A stretch of 64,000 nt of DNA from Maritalea sp049801075 (GTDB lineage Bacteria; Pseudomonadota; Alphaproteobacteria; Rhizobiales; Devosiaceae). The notes under the pieces were generated by a model that saw only the letters and a program-made list of their open reading frames with translations, did no database searches and was not told the DNA's origin. Position 1 is the stretch's first letter; the number at the start of each line of letters is the position of its first letter. Where the stretch lies: the NCBI RefSeq assembly GCF_049801075.1, contig NZ_JBNAGG010000001.1, positions 1,116,001-1,180,000 of the forward strand. The letters run 5' to 3'. The position numbers were made by a program, and so were the translations under genes. Below are positions 8,540 to 16,915 of the stretch, in pieces.

Positions 8540-9673
8540 TCACACCCGCCAAGTGAAGATACGTGTCATGGCATAATTAAACACGATGCTGATGATGATG
8601 CCAGCGATGGCCGCCAAATAGAACAAGGAGTTCGCCTCGAACAAGAATGCCGCCACCGAAACATTTGCGATGGCTGGAATAGCGCAAACAGCATAGAAGC
8701 TGAGCAGCCCTTTCCAATAGTTTATGCCGCGCAACTGTCGGTCTGCATAGGTGAACATGTTGTTGAGATGGAAGTTAGACGTCATCGCAACGATTGTGGC
8801 GAACAATTGTGCGTTGGTGAAATTGAAGTTAAGCCAACTGCTGGCAATCGTGAGCGCCAAAAGGTGCACAAAAACGCCGAAGCCGCCAACTGCTGCGAAC
8901 AAGAAGAAGCTGGACGGCAGATAGCCTCCAGTCATTTTTGAAAGCGCCAGCCCGAAAAACTGCACGGCAATGAGCGGGCTCATTTTGCTTTCGCCATCAT
9001 GTCGCGCGCGGAAGGTAAAGCCGACTTCGCCAATATTAAGGGGCACGCCTTTATTGCGCGCGGTGGCGATAATATCGAGTAGGATCTTAAACCCCTCGCT
9101 CGATAGGTACGGCGCCACCTGCTCAAACTTTTCCCGCTTGAGCATAAAGAAGCCGGTCATCGGGTCAGTGATTTTAGTACCTGTGACCAGATTGGCGATG
9201 GCGTTGGCGACATTCGACCCCCATTCCCGAAAGCGGGAAAGCCCTTCGCCCGCTGAGCGGCCATCGAGAAAACGCGAGGCCAGCACCAGATCTTTGTCCC
9301 CCTCAACAAGGGCAAGCATTTGTGTCAATACGGTTTCATCATGCTGATGGTCAGCATCCATAACCGCAACGTAAGGAGCGTTGCTCGCCGACATGCCTTC
9401 AACACAAGCAGATGATAGGCCACGACGACCGATGCGTTTGATGCATTTTACCCAAGGCTTTTCTTGACCGATCTCCTTGGCCAATTCAGCGGTTCCGTCA
9501 GGGCTATTGTCATCCACAAAAATCACTTCAAATGGCATTTGCTGAAAAACGGCCTCCAGCTTTTCAACCAGCAGCTCAATATTGCCGCGTTCGTTAAACG
9601 TCGGCACAACGATGGTTAGGTGCGGCGCGCTCCAGTTTGCACTGGCGGCCAATGTTTGGTCTTGCCCTGACAT
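8540..9673 (-). CDS. GT2 polyprenyl-phosphate glycosyltransferase fused to a GtrA-like membrane domain
   Basis: The 377-residue protein joins a GT-A glycosyltransferase of the dolichol-phosphate mannose synthase type (about 18-245) to a four-helix GtrA-like membrane domain (about 250-377). Catalytic and metal-binding signatures are VDDNSPDGT (53-61) and DADHQHD (106-112), with MTGFFMLKR further on. By analogy it makes polyprenyl-phosphate sugar from a nucleotide sugar, and the GtrA part may help flip it. It precedes the GT39 gene by one base. GT2-GtrA fusions are common in bacteria. The sugar donor cannot be read from the sequence. Confidence 0.88.
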   Translation of the reverse strand: MSGQDQTLAASANWSAPHLTIVVPTFNERGNIELLVEKLEAVFQQMPFEVIFVDDNSPDGTAELAKEIGQEKPWVKCIKRIGRRGLSSACVEGMSASNAPYVAVMDADHQHDETVLTQMLALVEGDKDLVLASRFLDGRSAGEGLSRFREWGSNVANAIANLVTGTKITDPMTGFFMLKREKFEQVAPYLSSEGFKILLDIIATARNKGVPLNIGEVGFTFRARHDGESKMSPLIAVQFFGLALSKMTGGYLPSSFFLFAAVGGFGVFVHLLALTIASSWLNFNFTNAQLFATIVAMTSNFHLNNMFTYADRQLRGINYWKGLLSFYAVCAIPAIANVSVAAFLFEANSLFYLAAIAGIIISIVFNYAMTRIFTWRV

Positions 9674-9814
9674 GAAATCCCAACTACCCTTAGAAAACTC
9701 GATGAAGGCTTAGCGCTAGTTTTGCCCAAACGCAATCCTTTGGCCAATGCAAACATAGATTCATCGCTTTAGCTTCCCAAATATCGTTTTTTTATAAAAC
9801 TTGTTGGGCGAGTT

Positions 9815-9843
9815 CTTGACTCTCACCTCCCCGGCCACTATCT
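9815..9843 (+). promoter_or_regulatory. groESL promoter (CTTGAC-N17-CTATCT)
   Basis: A -35 element CTTGAC (9815-9820) and a -10 element CTATCT (9838-9843) are separated by 17 bp. This fits both the housekeeping and the heat-shock RpoH consensus of alphaproteobacteria. It lies about 90 bp before groES and just upstream of the CIRCE element. A GACTC (GANTC, possible CcrM methylation site) overlaps the -35 end at 9818-9822. Confidence 0.7.
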
Positions 9844-9858
9844 CCTGTTCGATGCTTT

Positions 9859-9885
9859 TTAGCACTCACCAAATGAGAGTGCTAA
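9859..9885 (+). promoter_or_regulatory. CIRCE element (HrcA operator)
   Basis: TTAGCACTC, nine bases, then GAGTGCTAA form a perfect copy of the CIRCE inverted repeat. It sits between the promoter and the groES start, where HrcA represses groESL at normal temperature. hrcA itself is not in the window. Confidence 0.97.
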
Positions 9886-9932
9886 TAGCAGCGAAATTAT
9901 TGTCAATTCATTTGGAAATTGAAGGAGCGAAC

Positions 9933-10223
9933 ATGAGCTTCCGTCCACTTCACGACCGCGTAGTCGTTCGTCGTGTCGACTCTGAAGAGAAAACTTCAGG
10001 CGGCATCATTATCCCTGATACTGCGAAAGAAAAGCCTTCTGAGGGCGTTGTGGTTGCTGTTGGCCCCGGCGCACGCGACGAAGATGGCAAGCACATCACA
10101 CCTGATGTGAAGGCTGATGACCGCGTTTTGTTTGGCAAATGGTCAGGCACTGAAGTCAAGATCGATGGCGAAGACCTGTTGATCATGAAAGAAAGCGACA
10201 TCATGGGCGTAATCGAAGGCTAA
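9933..10223 (+). CDS. groES: co-chaperonin GroES
   Basis: The 96-residue protein starts MSFRPLHDRVVVRRV and contains the mobile loop (EEKTSGGIIIPDTAKEKP, about 17-34) that docks onto GroEL. It forms the heptameric lid of the cytoplasmic folding chamber. The start is the ATG at 9933, 5 bp after GAAGGAGCG; the open frame reaches back to 9801 across the CIRCE element and is not used. groEL follows after 55 bp. Control by the CIRCE/HrcA site and an RpoH-compatible promoter is visible upstream. Confidence 0.98.
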   Translation: MSFRPLHDRVVVRRVDSEEKTSGGIIIPDTAKEKPSEGVVVAVGPGARDEDGKHITPDVKADDRVLFGKWSGTEVKIDGEDLLIMKESDIMGVIEG

Positions 10224-10278
10224 TTTTTTAGCCTTTTTGATCACCCCCAACATAATGAGTTTCTAAGGAGCAAACATA

Positions 10279-11925
10279 ATGTCTGCTAAGGAAGTAAAAT
10301 TCGGAACCGAAGCGCGCGACAAGATGCTTAAAGGCGTCAACGTGCTTGCTAACGCGGTTAAAGTGACATTGGGTCCTAAAGGCCGCAATGTTGTGATCGA
10401 CAAATCTTTCGGCGCGCCACGCATCACTAAAGATGGTGTTTCTGTTGCGAAAGATATCGATCTTGAAGATAAGTTCGAAAATATGGGCGCACAAATGGTG
10501 CGTTCTGTAGCGTCAAAAACAAATGACGTTGCTGGTGATGGCACAACAACTGCAACTGTTTTGGCTCAGTCAATCGTTGTTGAAGGCGTGAAGCTTGTTG
10601 CAGCTGGCATGAATCCAATGGATTTGAAGCGCGGTATCGACTTGGCTGTTAGCGAAGTTATCGAAAACCTCGCTAAAGCGAAAAAAGACATCTCAACAAG
10701 CGCAGAAGTTGCACAAGTTGGCACGATTTCAGCAAACGGTGAGAAATTCATCGGTGAAGAGATTGCCCGTGCAATGGAAAAAGTTGGCAATGAAGGCGTG
10801 ATCACTGTTGAAGAAGCGAAAACTTCTGAAACTGTTGTTGACGTTGTTGAAGGCATGCAGTTCGACCGTGGCTACCTGTCACCTTACTTCTGCACCAACA
10901 CTGAGAAAATGGTTGCTGAACTTGAAGATCCTTACATTTTGTTGTTCGACAAGAAATTGTCAAACCTTCAAGCTTTGTTGCCGATCTTGGAATCGGTCGT
11001 TCAGTCTTCTCGTCCGCTTTTGATCATCGCTGAAGATGTTGAAGGCGAAGCTTTGGCCACATTGGTTGTGAACCGTTTGCGCGGCGGCTTGAAAGTTGCT
11101 GCTGTTAAAGCACCTGGTTTCGGCGATCGTCGTAAAGCCATGTTGGAAGACATTGCTGTGTTGACTGGCGGCCAAGTGATCTCTGACGATCTTGGCTTGA
11201 AGCTGGAAAACGTAACTTTGGATATGCTCGGCACTGCAAAGAAAGTCGACATTACTAAAGAAAACACAACAATCGTTGACGGTGCTGGCTCAAACGCAGA
11301 CATCGAGTCTCGTGTTGGCCAAATCAAAGCTCAAATCGAAGAAACTTCTTCTGATTATGACCGTGAGAAATTGCAAGAGCGCTTGGCGAAACTTGCTGGC
11401 GGTGTTGCTGTTATTAAAGTTGGCGGCGCAACAGAAGTTGAAGTTAAAGAGCGTAAAGACCGCGTTGATGATGCGTTGAACGCAACACGCGCTGCGGTTG
11501 AAGAAGGCATTGTTGCCGGCGGTGGCGTTGCATTGCTGCGCGCTTCATCAGCTTTGACTGCTAAAGGTGAAAATGCTGATCAAGATGCAGGCATCAAGAT
11601 CGTTCAGCGTGCGCTTCAAGCTCCTATCCGTCAAATCGCGACAAACTCAGGTGACGAAGCCTCTGTTGTTGTAGGCAAAGTGTTGGAAAACTCTTCAAGC
11701 ACATATGGCTACAACGCGCAGACATCTGAATATGGCGACATGATCAAGATGGGTATCATTGACCCTGTTAAAGTTGTGCGCACTGCCCTTCAGGATGCCG
11801 CATCTGTTTCTTCACTGTTGATCACAACAGAAGCAATGGTTGCTGAGATCCCAGAAGAAAAAGGCGCTGCACCTGCTGCACCTGATATGGGTGGCATGGG
11901 CGGTATGGGCGGTATGGGCTTCTAA
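10279..11925 (+). CDS. groEL: chaperonin GroEL
   Basis: This full-length 548-residue chaperonin has the family hallmarks: GPKGRNVVIDKSFG near 32-45, ATP-binding VAGDGTTTATVLAQ (about 84-97), RAAVEEGIVAGGGVALLRA near 404 and the Gly-Gly-Met tail repeats ending in GGMGF. It refolds cytoplasmic proteins with GroES. An AAGGAG lies 8 bp before the ATG. Codons are strongly biased toward GCT, GTT, CGT and GAA compared with neighbouring genes, as expected for a very highly expressed gene. A strong UUCG-loop terminator follows. Confidence 0.98.
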   Translation: MSAKEVKFGTEARDKMLKGVNVLANAVKVTLGPKGRNVVIDKSFGAPRITKDGVSVAKDIDLEDKFENMGAQMVRSVASKTNDVAGDGTTTATVLAQSIVVEGVKLVAAGMNPMDLKRGIDLAVSEVIENLAKAKKDISTSAEVAQVGTISANGEKFIGEEIARAMEKVGNEGVITVEEAKTSETVVDVVEGMQFDRGYLSPYFCTNTEKMVAELEDPYILLFDKKLSNLQALLPILESVVQSSRPLLIIAEDVEGEALATLVVNRLRGGLKVAAVKAPGFGDRRKAMLEDIAVLTGGQVISDDLGLKLENVTLDMLGTAKKVDITKENTTIVDGAGSNADIESRVGQIKAQIEETSSDYDREKLQERLAKLAGGVAVIKVGGATEVEVKERKDRVDDALNATRAAVEEGIVAGGGVALLRASSALTAKGENADQDAGIKIVQRALQAPIRQIATNSGDEASVVVGKVLENSSSTYGYNAQTSEYGDMIKMGIIDPVKVVRTALQDAASVSSLLITTEAMVAEIPEEKGAAPAAPDMGGMGGMGGMGF

Positions 11926-11953
11926 GCCAGCTATCCAACGCTTTAAAGCATTA

Positions 11954-11980
11954 GGGGCGATCTTCGGATCGCCCCTTTTT
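11954..11980 (+). terminator. rho-independent terminator of groESL
   Basis: A nine-base-pair stem GGGGCGATC/GATCGCCCC encloses a TTCG tetraloop and is followed by TTTTT. It lies 28 bp after the groEL stop. Confidence 0.93.
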
Positions 11981-12005
11981 CATGATCAATTCAAAACCGA
12001 AAAGC

Positions 12006-13628
12006 TTAGCCAGCTTTGGACACTTTATGTTCATGCCCGGTGGTGAGTTTGAACACATCCACCATCATATCCAATTCTTGCGAACGGTTTTCCGTTTGCT
12101 CGATGGCCGCATTTGTTTGCTCCACTAGGGAAGAATTATGCTGCGTCATCTCATCGATCTGCATAATCGCTGTTGAAATTTCATCAATTGACGAGGATTG
12201 CTCTTCGCTTTTTTGAGCGACGGATGCCATCAGCTCATTGTTTTTGCGTGCGGCATCCAACATCGCATTGAGGCTTTCCGCCGCGCGATTAACCAGCTTA
12301 GTGCCATCAGTGACTTCGTGGGCCGATTGCTCAATCAATGCTTTGACTTCATTTGAAGCCTCAGCCGCAGACTGGGCCAGTCGCCGAACCTCAACAGCCA
12401 CCACGGCGAAGCCTTTGCCCGCCTCACCTGCACGCGCTGCCTCGACAGACGCGTTGAGCGCAAGCAAGTTGGTTTGAAAGGCGATATCGTCGATCAGGCC
12501 AATAATGTTGGAGATCTTGCTCGACGAGTCGGTGATGCGTTCCATCGCCTGGCTCGCATTGCCCATCACTTCTCCGCCCTCTTCTGCAGTGCGGCGCACA
12601 TCATCTGCTTGCTGCATCGCCTCTCGCGCTTGCGAGGTATTTTCGGCAACAGCCTGTGACATGCTTTTCACCGTCGCTGTTGTTTCTTGGATCGCTGCGG
12701 CTTGACGGTTGCTGCGGTCTGCCAGATCATTGGCGCCCGACAGGATTTCGCCAGTTGCGCTTTTGAGCGCCCGAGATGTGCCTTGAATTTTGCCCACCAA
12801 GTCCGAAAGTTGATCGGCCACGCCATTTATATTGCCCTGAAGGCGCGCGAAGGCACCAGAGCGTTGCCCTTCGACCCGATGGGTTAGATCCGCATTGGCC
12901 ATCGAGAACAACGCGTCGTCCGCCTCTTCCAGGCGGTCGCCCAGTTCAATCATCAATTGATTGGTGCTTTGAATGAGCGCGTTTAGATTGTCATCCTGCA
13001 CTTCCAAATCGACGCGCTTGTCGAAATCGCCATTCACGGCGGCCGACAATACATCTTGCATTTCGGCATTGACCATTTCAGTTTCACGCCGCGTTTGATG
13101 CACGTAAGAACTGATGGCCAGTTCCATGTCGAGCATCAGCACTTTCATCATGTCTGCAACAGTTTGCGCAACAATGTCGGGCTGATTGCCTGAAGACTTG
13201 CCGCCAATGCCAAAAGGACCTTTGCGTCCTTTGTCGTCTGCTAGCATGTCCAGCATAACGCCTTTGATGAGGTCTTCAGCGACCAGAGCGTATCCCGCAA
13301 CATAATGCTTGAGTTCCAAACCAATGGTGGCGTGGACATGGCCGACTTGGCGACCGGCCCGCAAAAACTCTTCATCCCACGCACCATCCGCGATGCGTTC
13401 CCAATGAGAAACTTGCCGCGTTCGTGCGCTTTGCTGCAATTCTTCTGACTCAAAAAAGGCTTTGAGTGCAGGTGTCTTTGCGACTTTGCCGTAAAACCGA
13501 TCGAGCGCGTCTGGTACATGAGATAGAATGTGATCTTTGGCATTTGCCACGCGCTGTGCTGCGTCAGCGCTTAGCTCCATCATCTCACGACGCTCGTCAA
13601 TCGAAACCTGATCTTGATCCTGAGACAC
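12006..13628 (-). CDS. soluble globin-coupled chemoreceptor (HemAT-like MCP)
   Basis: This 540-residue cytoplasmic receptor has no membrane segment. An N-terminal protoglobin domain (about 10-180) carries the likely proximal heme ligand H99 in VGHVHATIGL. A HAMP-like linker follows (about 200-300), then a methyl-accepting signalling domain (300-520) with the hairpin tip FQTNLLALNASVEAARAGEAGKGF split over its two arms. It probably senses O2, NO or redox and feeds CheA. I choose the GTG at 13628 because GGAGGGG (13636-13642) sits 7 bp upstream; the frame continues to an ATG at 13655 without a good Shine-Dalgarno. A TTAA-N7-TTAA site lies upstream. Confidence 0.92.
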   Translation of the reverse strand: MSQDQDQVSIDERREMMELSADAAQRVANAKDHILSHVPDALDRFYGKVAKTPALKAFFESEELQQSARTRQVSHWERIADGAWDEEFLRAGRQVGHVHATIGLELKHYVAGYALVAEDLIKGVMLDMLADDKGRKGPFGIGGKSSGNQPDIVAQTVADMMKVLMLDMELAISSYVHQTRRETEMVNAEMQDVLSAAVNGDFDKRVDLEVQDDNLNALIQSTNQLMIELGDRLEEADDALFSMANADLTHRVEGQRSGAFARLQGNINGVADQLSDLVGKIQGTSRALKSATGEILSGANDLADRSNRQAAAIQETTATVKSMSQAVAENTSQAREAMQQADDVRRTAEEGGEVMGNASQAMERITDSSSKISNIIGLIDDIAFQTNLLALNASVEAARAGEAGKGFAVVAVEVRRLAQSAAEASNEVKALIEQSAHEVTDGTKLVNRAAESLNAMLDAARKNNELMASVAQKSEEQSSSIDEISTAIMQIDEMTQHNSSLVEQTNAAIEQTENRSQELDMMVDVFKLTTGHEHKVSKAG

Positions 13629-13706
13629 AGGTTTTCCCCTCCATATTTGCATCATAAATGGCCGATTGGATCGGCCCCCCTCTTAACGCAATATGAACCA
13701 TGTTAA

Positions 13707-13721
13707 TTAACGGCGGATTAA
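13707..13721 (-). promoter_or_regulatory. CtrA-type site (TTAA-N7-TTAA) before the chemoreceptor
   Basis: TTAA (13707-13710), seven bases, TTAA (13718-13721) matches the CtrA core motif of alphaproteobacteria. It lies about 80 bp upstream of the chemoreceptor GTG, and CtrA commonly controls motility and chemotaxis genes. It could also occur by chance in AT-rich intergenic DNA. Confidence 0.5.
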
Positions 13722-13739
13722 GCGAAAGTTACAACTGAA

Positions 13740-14513
13740 TTAAGTTGCAAATAAATCAATGATTTGCGGCCAGAGCAAACGAACAGCCATCGCGGTTGAA
13801 ATCACCACAATCATCGGTTTGATCAAGCGTGCACCAAACCGCATGCCTGTGATGGCACCGAGATAGCCACCACCAATTTGCCCGATGATCATGGCACCGC
13901 CCACGGCCCACACCACTTCACCTGCATAGATGAAGAAGATCAACGCAGCAGCATTCGATGTGGCATTGAGCACTTTGGTGGAGCCGACGGCGCGGGTGAG
14001 CCCGAAACCGAACAAGGTCACAAAGCCAGCCGTGAAGAATGAGCCAGTGCCGGGGCCAAAGATGCCGTCATAAAAGCTAATGGTGAAGCCCATCAATGGC
14101 CCAAACAATGCAAAGTTCAGCCGATCTGCGCGTGCCTCATCAGAAAGGCGCGGTGAAAATAAGAAATAAGCCGCGACGCCAATCAACAAGATTGGCACCA
14201 GCAACAAAAGAATGTCGGTGTTCAACTGGGTTGCGGAAAAAGCGCCAATGACAGACCCGATAAAGGTGGTCACGATAGCAAAGCCCAACTGGCGGAAGTC
14301 TACATAACCTTTGCGCGCATAGGTGGTGGCTGCCACTAATGCGCCCACCACGGATTGCATTTTGTTGGTGGCCAATGCCGCCACGGGCGGCAGGCCCGCA
14401 AACAGCAGTGCGGGGAGGCTCAACAGCCCGCCACCACCTGCAATAGCATCCATAAATCCGGCGGCGAAGGCAACGCATGCCATCATCACTAACAGCGTTA
14501 ATTCATATTCCAT
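13740..14513 (-). CDS. TSUP-family sulfite/sulfonate exporter-type permease
   Basis: The 257-residue inner-membrane protein has about eight hydrophobic segments and the TauE/SafE repeat signatures GFMDAIAGGGGLLSLPALL (residues 19-37) and YDGIFGPGTGSFF in the second half. Family members move sulfite, sulfoacetate or other sulfur or organic anions. No sulfur gene is nearby, so the substrate is open. It is transcribed divergently from doxX. Confidence 0.88.
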   Translation of the reverse strand: MEYELTLLVMMACVAFAAGFMDAIAGGGGLLSLPALLFAGLPPVAALATNKMQSVVGALVAATTYARKGYVDFRQLGFAIVTTFIGSVIGAFSATQLNTDILLLLVPILLIGVAAYFLFSPRLSDEARADRLNFALFGPLMGFTISFYDGIFGPGTGSFFTAGFVTLFGFGLTRAVGSTKVLNATSNAAALIFFIYAGEVVWAVGGAMIIGQIGGGYLGAITGMRFGARLIKPMIVVISTAMAVRLLWPQIIDLFAT

Positions 14514-14614
14514 GGAAGGTTCCGACTCGAAAAGATGGGGGCATTATGCCGCTCTGTGCACCCTTGGGCCAGACAAGATACACGACAAGACATTGTTTCT
14601 ATTATTCGAACAAA

Positions 14615-14642
14615 TTGTACAAATTTTAATGTATTGTATAAT
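14615..14642 (+). promoter_or_regulatory. putative promoter of doxX
   Basis: TTGTAC (14615-14620) and a consensus TATAAT (14637-14642) are separated by 16 bp, about 45 bp before the doxX ATG. The surrounding DNA is very AT-rich and contains the palindrome TTGTACAA, so a regulator could also bind here. Confidence 0.45.
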
Positions 14643-14689
14643 TTTTACGTCTGATTAATTTGCGGGTCACGTCAAAAACGGAGAATATT

Positions 14690-15073
14690 ATGGACGGGGT
14701 AAATAAGGCAACGCCTCTTGTGGCGCGCATCTTGATGTCAGTGATTTTCATCATGGCAGGATTTTCAAAGCTAACTGCTGCTGCAGCAACCGCTGGCTAT
14801 TTTGAAGCACTGGGCATTCCAATGCCGGGTGTCAGTGTTTATTTGGTCGGCCTTTTTGAGCTTGTTGCTGGCTTGGCTGTTTTGGTTGGCTTTAAGGCTC
14901 GCATCGCCGCGCTATTGCTTGCACTGTTTTGCTTGGCCAGTGGCTACATGGCGCACTTCCAACCTGCAGATCAAGCGCAAATGACCAGCTTCATGAAGAA
15001 CCTGGCCATGGCAGGTGGCTATTTGTACCTCTGGTTGAATGGACCAGGCGCATTTGCCATCGACAAAGACTAA
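14690..15073 (+). CDS. DoxX-family membrane protein
   Basis: The 127-residue protein has four hydrophobic segments and the typical N-terminal RILMSVIFIMAGFSKL, followed by a second helix around GLFELVAGLAVLVGF. DoxX/SURF4-type proteins are linked in some bacteria to thiosulfate oxidation or thiol and oxidative stress, but the role here is unknown. The ATG at 14690 follows CGGAGAA; the frame extends to 14660 without support. It is divergent from the TSUP permease and convergent with hisG. Confidence 0.85.
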   Translation: MDGVNKATPLVARILMSVIFIMAGFSKLTAAAATAGYFEALGIPMPGVSVYLVGLFELVAGLAVLVGFKARIAALLLALFCLASGYMAHFQPADQAQMTSFMKNLAMAGGYLYLWLNGPGAFAIDKD

Positions 15074-15091
15074 TCAAATAATCTTGCGATT

Positions 15092-15817
15092 TTAGAGGGC
15101 TTCGGTGATTGTTTCACCGAGGCCCTTTTCCATTTTGTCGAGAAAGCTCCGCAACAGGTTTAGCTTGTCGCCATCCCAATTGGCATTGCGGGCAACGACT
15201 AAATTCGCCTCAGATTTCAAAATCACCCCATCTTTTGGCACTTTGAGCTGATTGGCCGTTAGCGTTGACCCAGAAGATGTGATGTCGACGATCAATTCAG
15301 CTGCGCCTGACGCCGGTGCGGCTTCTGTCGCGCCCATGGACTGCACAATGCGATATTCTGCAATGCCGTGCAGCGCAAAATGTTTGCGGGTCAAATTGAT
15401 GTATTTTGTCGCCACGCGCAGCCATTGGCCATGGCGGTGACGATAGTCTGACGCCACATCAGCCAAATCGCGCATGGCGGTCACATCAACCCAACTCTCT
15501 GGCAAGCCCACAACAACGTCTGCACCGCCAAAGCCTAGTGGCTTTGCCAATTCAACCTGCTCAATGCCGCGTTCTGCCGCTTCGTGCACAAGGTCTTCGC
15601 CTGTCACGCCCACATCAATATTGCCAGCAATGAGTTCGCGGGCAATTTCGCTGGCAGAGAGGAAGCGCACCGTCACATTCGGCATGGACGCCATTTCGCC
15701 AAGATAGGAGCGCGCGCCGCCAGGGCGCTCAATGGACATGCCTAAATTTGCAAAAACTTCGCGGGTGGCTTCTTCCAACCGCCCTTTAGACGGAATGGCC
15801 AAAAGTATCGAGCTCAT
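15092..15817 (-). CDS. hisG: ATP phosphoribosyltransferase catalytic subunit, short form
   Basis: HisG makes the first step of histidine synthesis, joining ATP and PRPP to phosphoribosyl-ATP. This 241-residue copy is the short form without the C-terminal regulatory domain; such enzymes need HisZ for activity and histidine feedback. Recognisable parts are IPSKGRLEEAT at the N-terminus, DVGVTGEDL near 69-77 and the PRPP-binding stretch ELIVDITSSGSTL near 188-200. Its ATG overlaps the hisZ stop by four bases, so the two subunits are translationally coupled. Confidence 0.95.
   Translation of the reverse strand: MSSILLAIPSKGRLEEATREVFANLGMSIERPGGARSYLGEMASMPNVTVRFLSASEIARELIAGNIDVGVTGEDLVHEAAERGIEQVELAKPLGFGGADVVVGLPESWVDVTAMRDLADVASDYRHRHGQWLRVATKYINLTRKHFALHGIAEYRIVQSMGATEAAPASGAAELIVDITSSGSTLTANQLKVPKDGVILKSEANLVVARNANWDGDKLNLLRSFLDKMEKGLGETITEAL
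15097..15129 (+). terminator. probable terminator after doxX, inside the hisG 3' end
   Basis: GGGC-T-TCGGTGA pairs with TCACCGA-G-GCCC around a five-base loop and is followed by CTTTTCC. The hairpin overlaps the last codons of hisG on the other strand, so it serves coding and termination at once. The T-run is modest. Confidence 0.5.
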
Positions 15818-16914
15818 CGTGCGCCTCCCTGCTCCAACCGATCTACCCAGACGGCGCAGCCAATCGCGGTCACAGGTTTCTGCGCGCCTAAACGCTGCAA
15901 CAGACGGTCATATTGCCCGCCAGACGCCAACACGTCGCCTGTGAGATTTGACGTAAGTTCAAACACATGCCCGGTGTAATAATCGAGCCGCGGCGAAAAG
16001 CCTGCATCAAACTCCACCTCAATGTGAGGTGCATCTGCTTTGAGCTTGGTCAGCCGTGCGCTCAGGCGCTCCAATTGCTGATCAAGATTGATGCCGACCT
16101 TCTGCGCCAAGGCCGTGATGTGGAACACTTGCTCATGCGCCCGGCCTGTGATTGACAGGAACTCCCGCAAGGTGCGCACTGTGGTGGCGGGCACTGGCGC
16201 TTCTGCCAATTGCCGCTTTTCCAAATAGCGCACAGCGATTTCCTCGGCGGTACGCCCGGTATATTGCGACAAGCCTGCCTCATCCATCATTTCGAGGATT
16301 TTGGCTTTGGCTGCATCGATATCTTTTGGTAGCTCCGGCTGATCATGTTGATCTTCTGGCGCAAACAAGCGGTCTAGCAACCGCCCCATCGCGGCATCAT
16401 GGCCAAAACGGTCGCGCACGCGGGGGCGCCACACATCTGGCAATTCAATCTGATCTAGCAATGCTTCAAACAGATCAACCGCCCCTAAGTGCAGGCGCGG
16501 CTTTTCTTCGCCATAAAGCGCAGCGGTTTCGATGGCAAAGGCCAGACACTGTTCAAAGGCCTGATCGCCATTTTCCGCAGCCAAAAATTCCAACCCGGCT
16601 TGATCAAACTCAGCCGGGCCATTTTCGCGCTGGCGAAAAACTGGCCCCAGATAACCAAAGGATTTTGGTTCGAAGTCTGGATGTTTTTCGATGTAGGCTG
16701 CTGCAATTGGCAGGGTAAAATCTGGCCGCAGGCAATAATTGGTGCCATCGGCGCCCGTGGTCAACAACAAGCGCCGACCAATATCTTCACCTGCCAGATC
16801 AAAAAACAAATCCGACTTTTGTAAAATGTCCGGCGCGGTCAGGTCAGCCCGTTGCCGGATATTGGCTTCCAGCGCGTCGCGCTTTTGCTGCAATTCTGTT
16901 GCGGAGAAAGCCAT
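15814..16914 (-). CDS. hisZ: ATP phosphoribosyltransferase regulatory subunit
   Basis: HisZ is a paralogue of histidyl-tRNA synthetase that lacks aminoacylation activity and regulates short HisG. The 366-residue protein (ATG at 16914, MAFSATELQQKRDALEAN) has a class II synthetase-like core: YCLRPDFTLPIAAAY for motif 2-like residues, and GFSPRLDYYTGHVFEL and GGQYDRLL in the C-terminal half. A longer frame to 16953 would overlap hisS and is rejected. It starts one base after the hisS stop and overlaps hisG by four bases, giving the order hisS-hisZ-hisG. Confidence 0.95.
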   Translation of the reverse strand: MAFSATELQQKRDALEANIRQRADLTAPDILQKSDLFFDLAGEDIGRRLLLTTGADGTNYCLRPDFTLPIAAAYIEKHPDFEPKSFGYLGPVFRQRENGPAEFDQAGLEFLAAENGDQAFEQCLAFAIETAALYGEEKPRLHLGAVDLFEALLDQIELPDVWRPRVRDRFGHDAAMGRLLDRLFAPEDQHDQPELPKDIDAAKAKILEMMDEAGLSQYTGRTAEEIAVRYLEKRQLAEAPVPATTVRTLREFLSITGRAHEQVFHITALAQKVGINLDQQLERLSARLTKLKADAPHIEVEFDAGFSPRLDYYTGHVFELTSNLTGDVLASGGQYDRLLQRLGAQKPVTAIGCAVWVDRLEQGGAR

Positions 16915-16915
16915 C

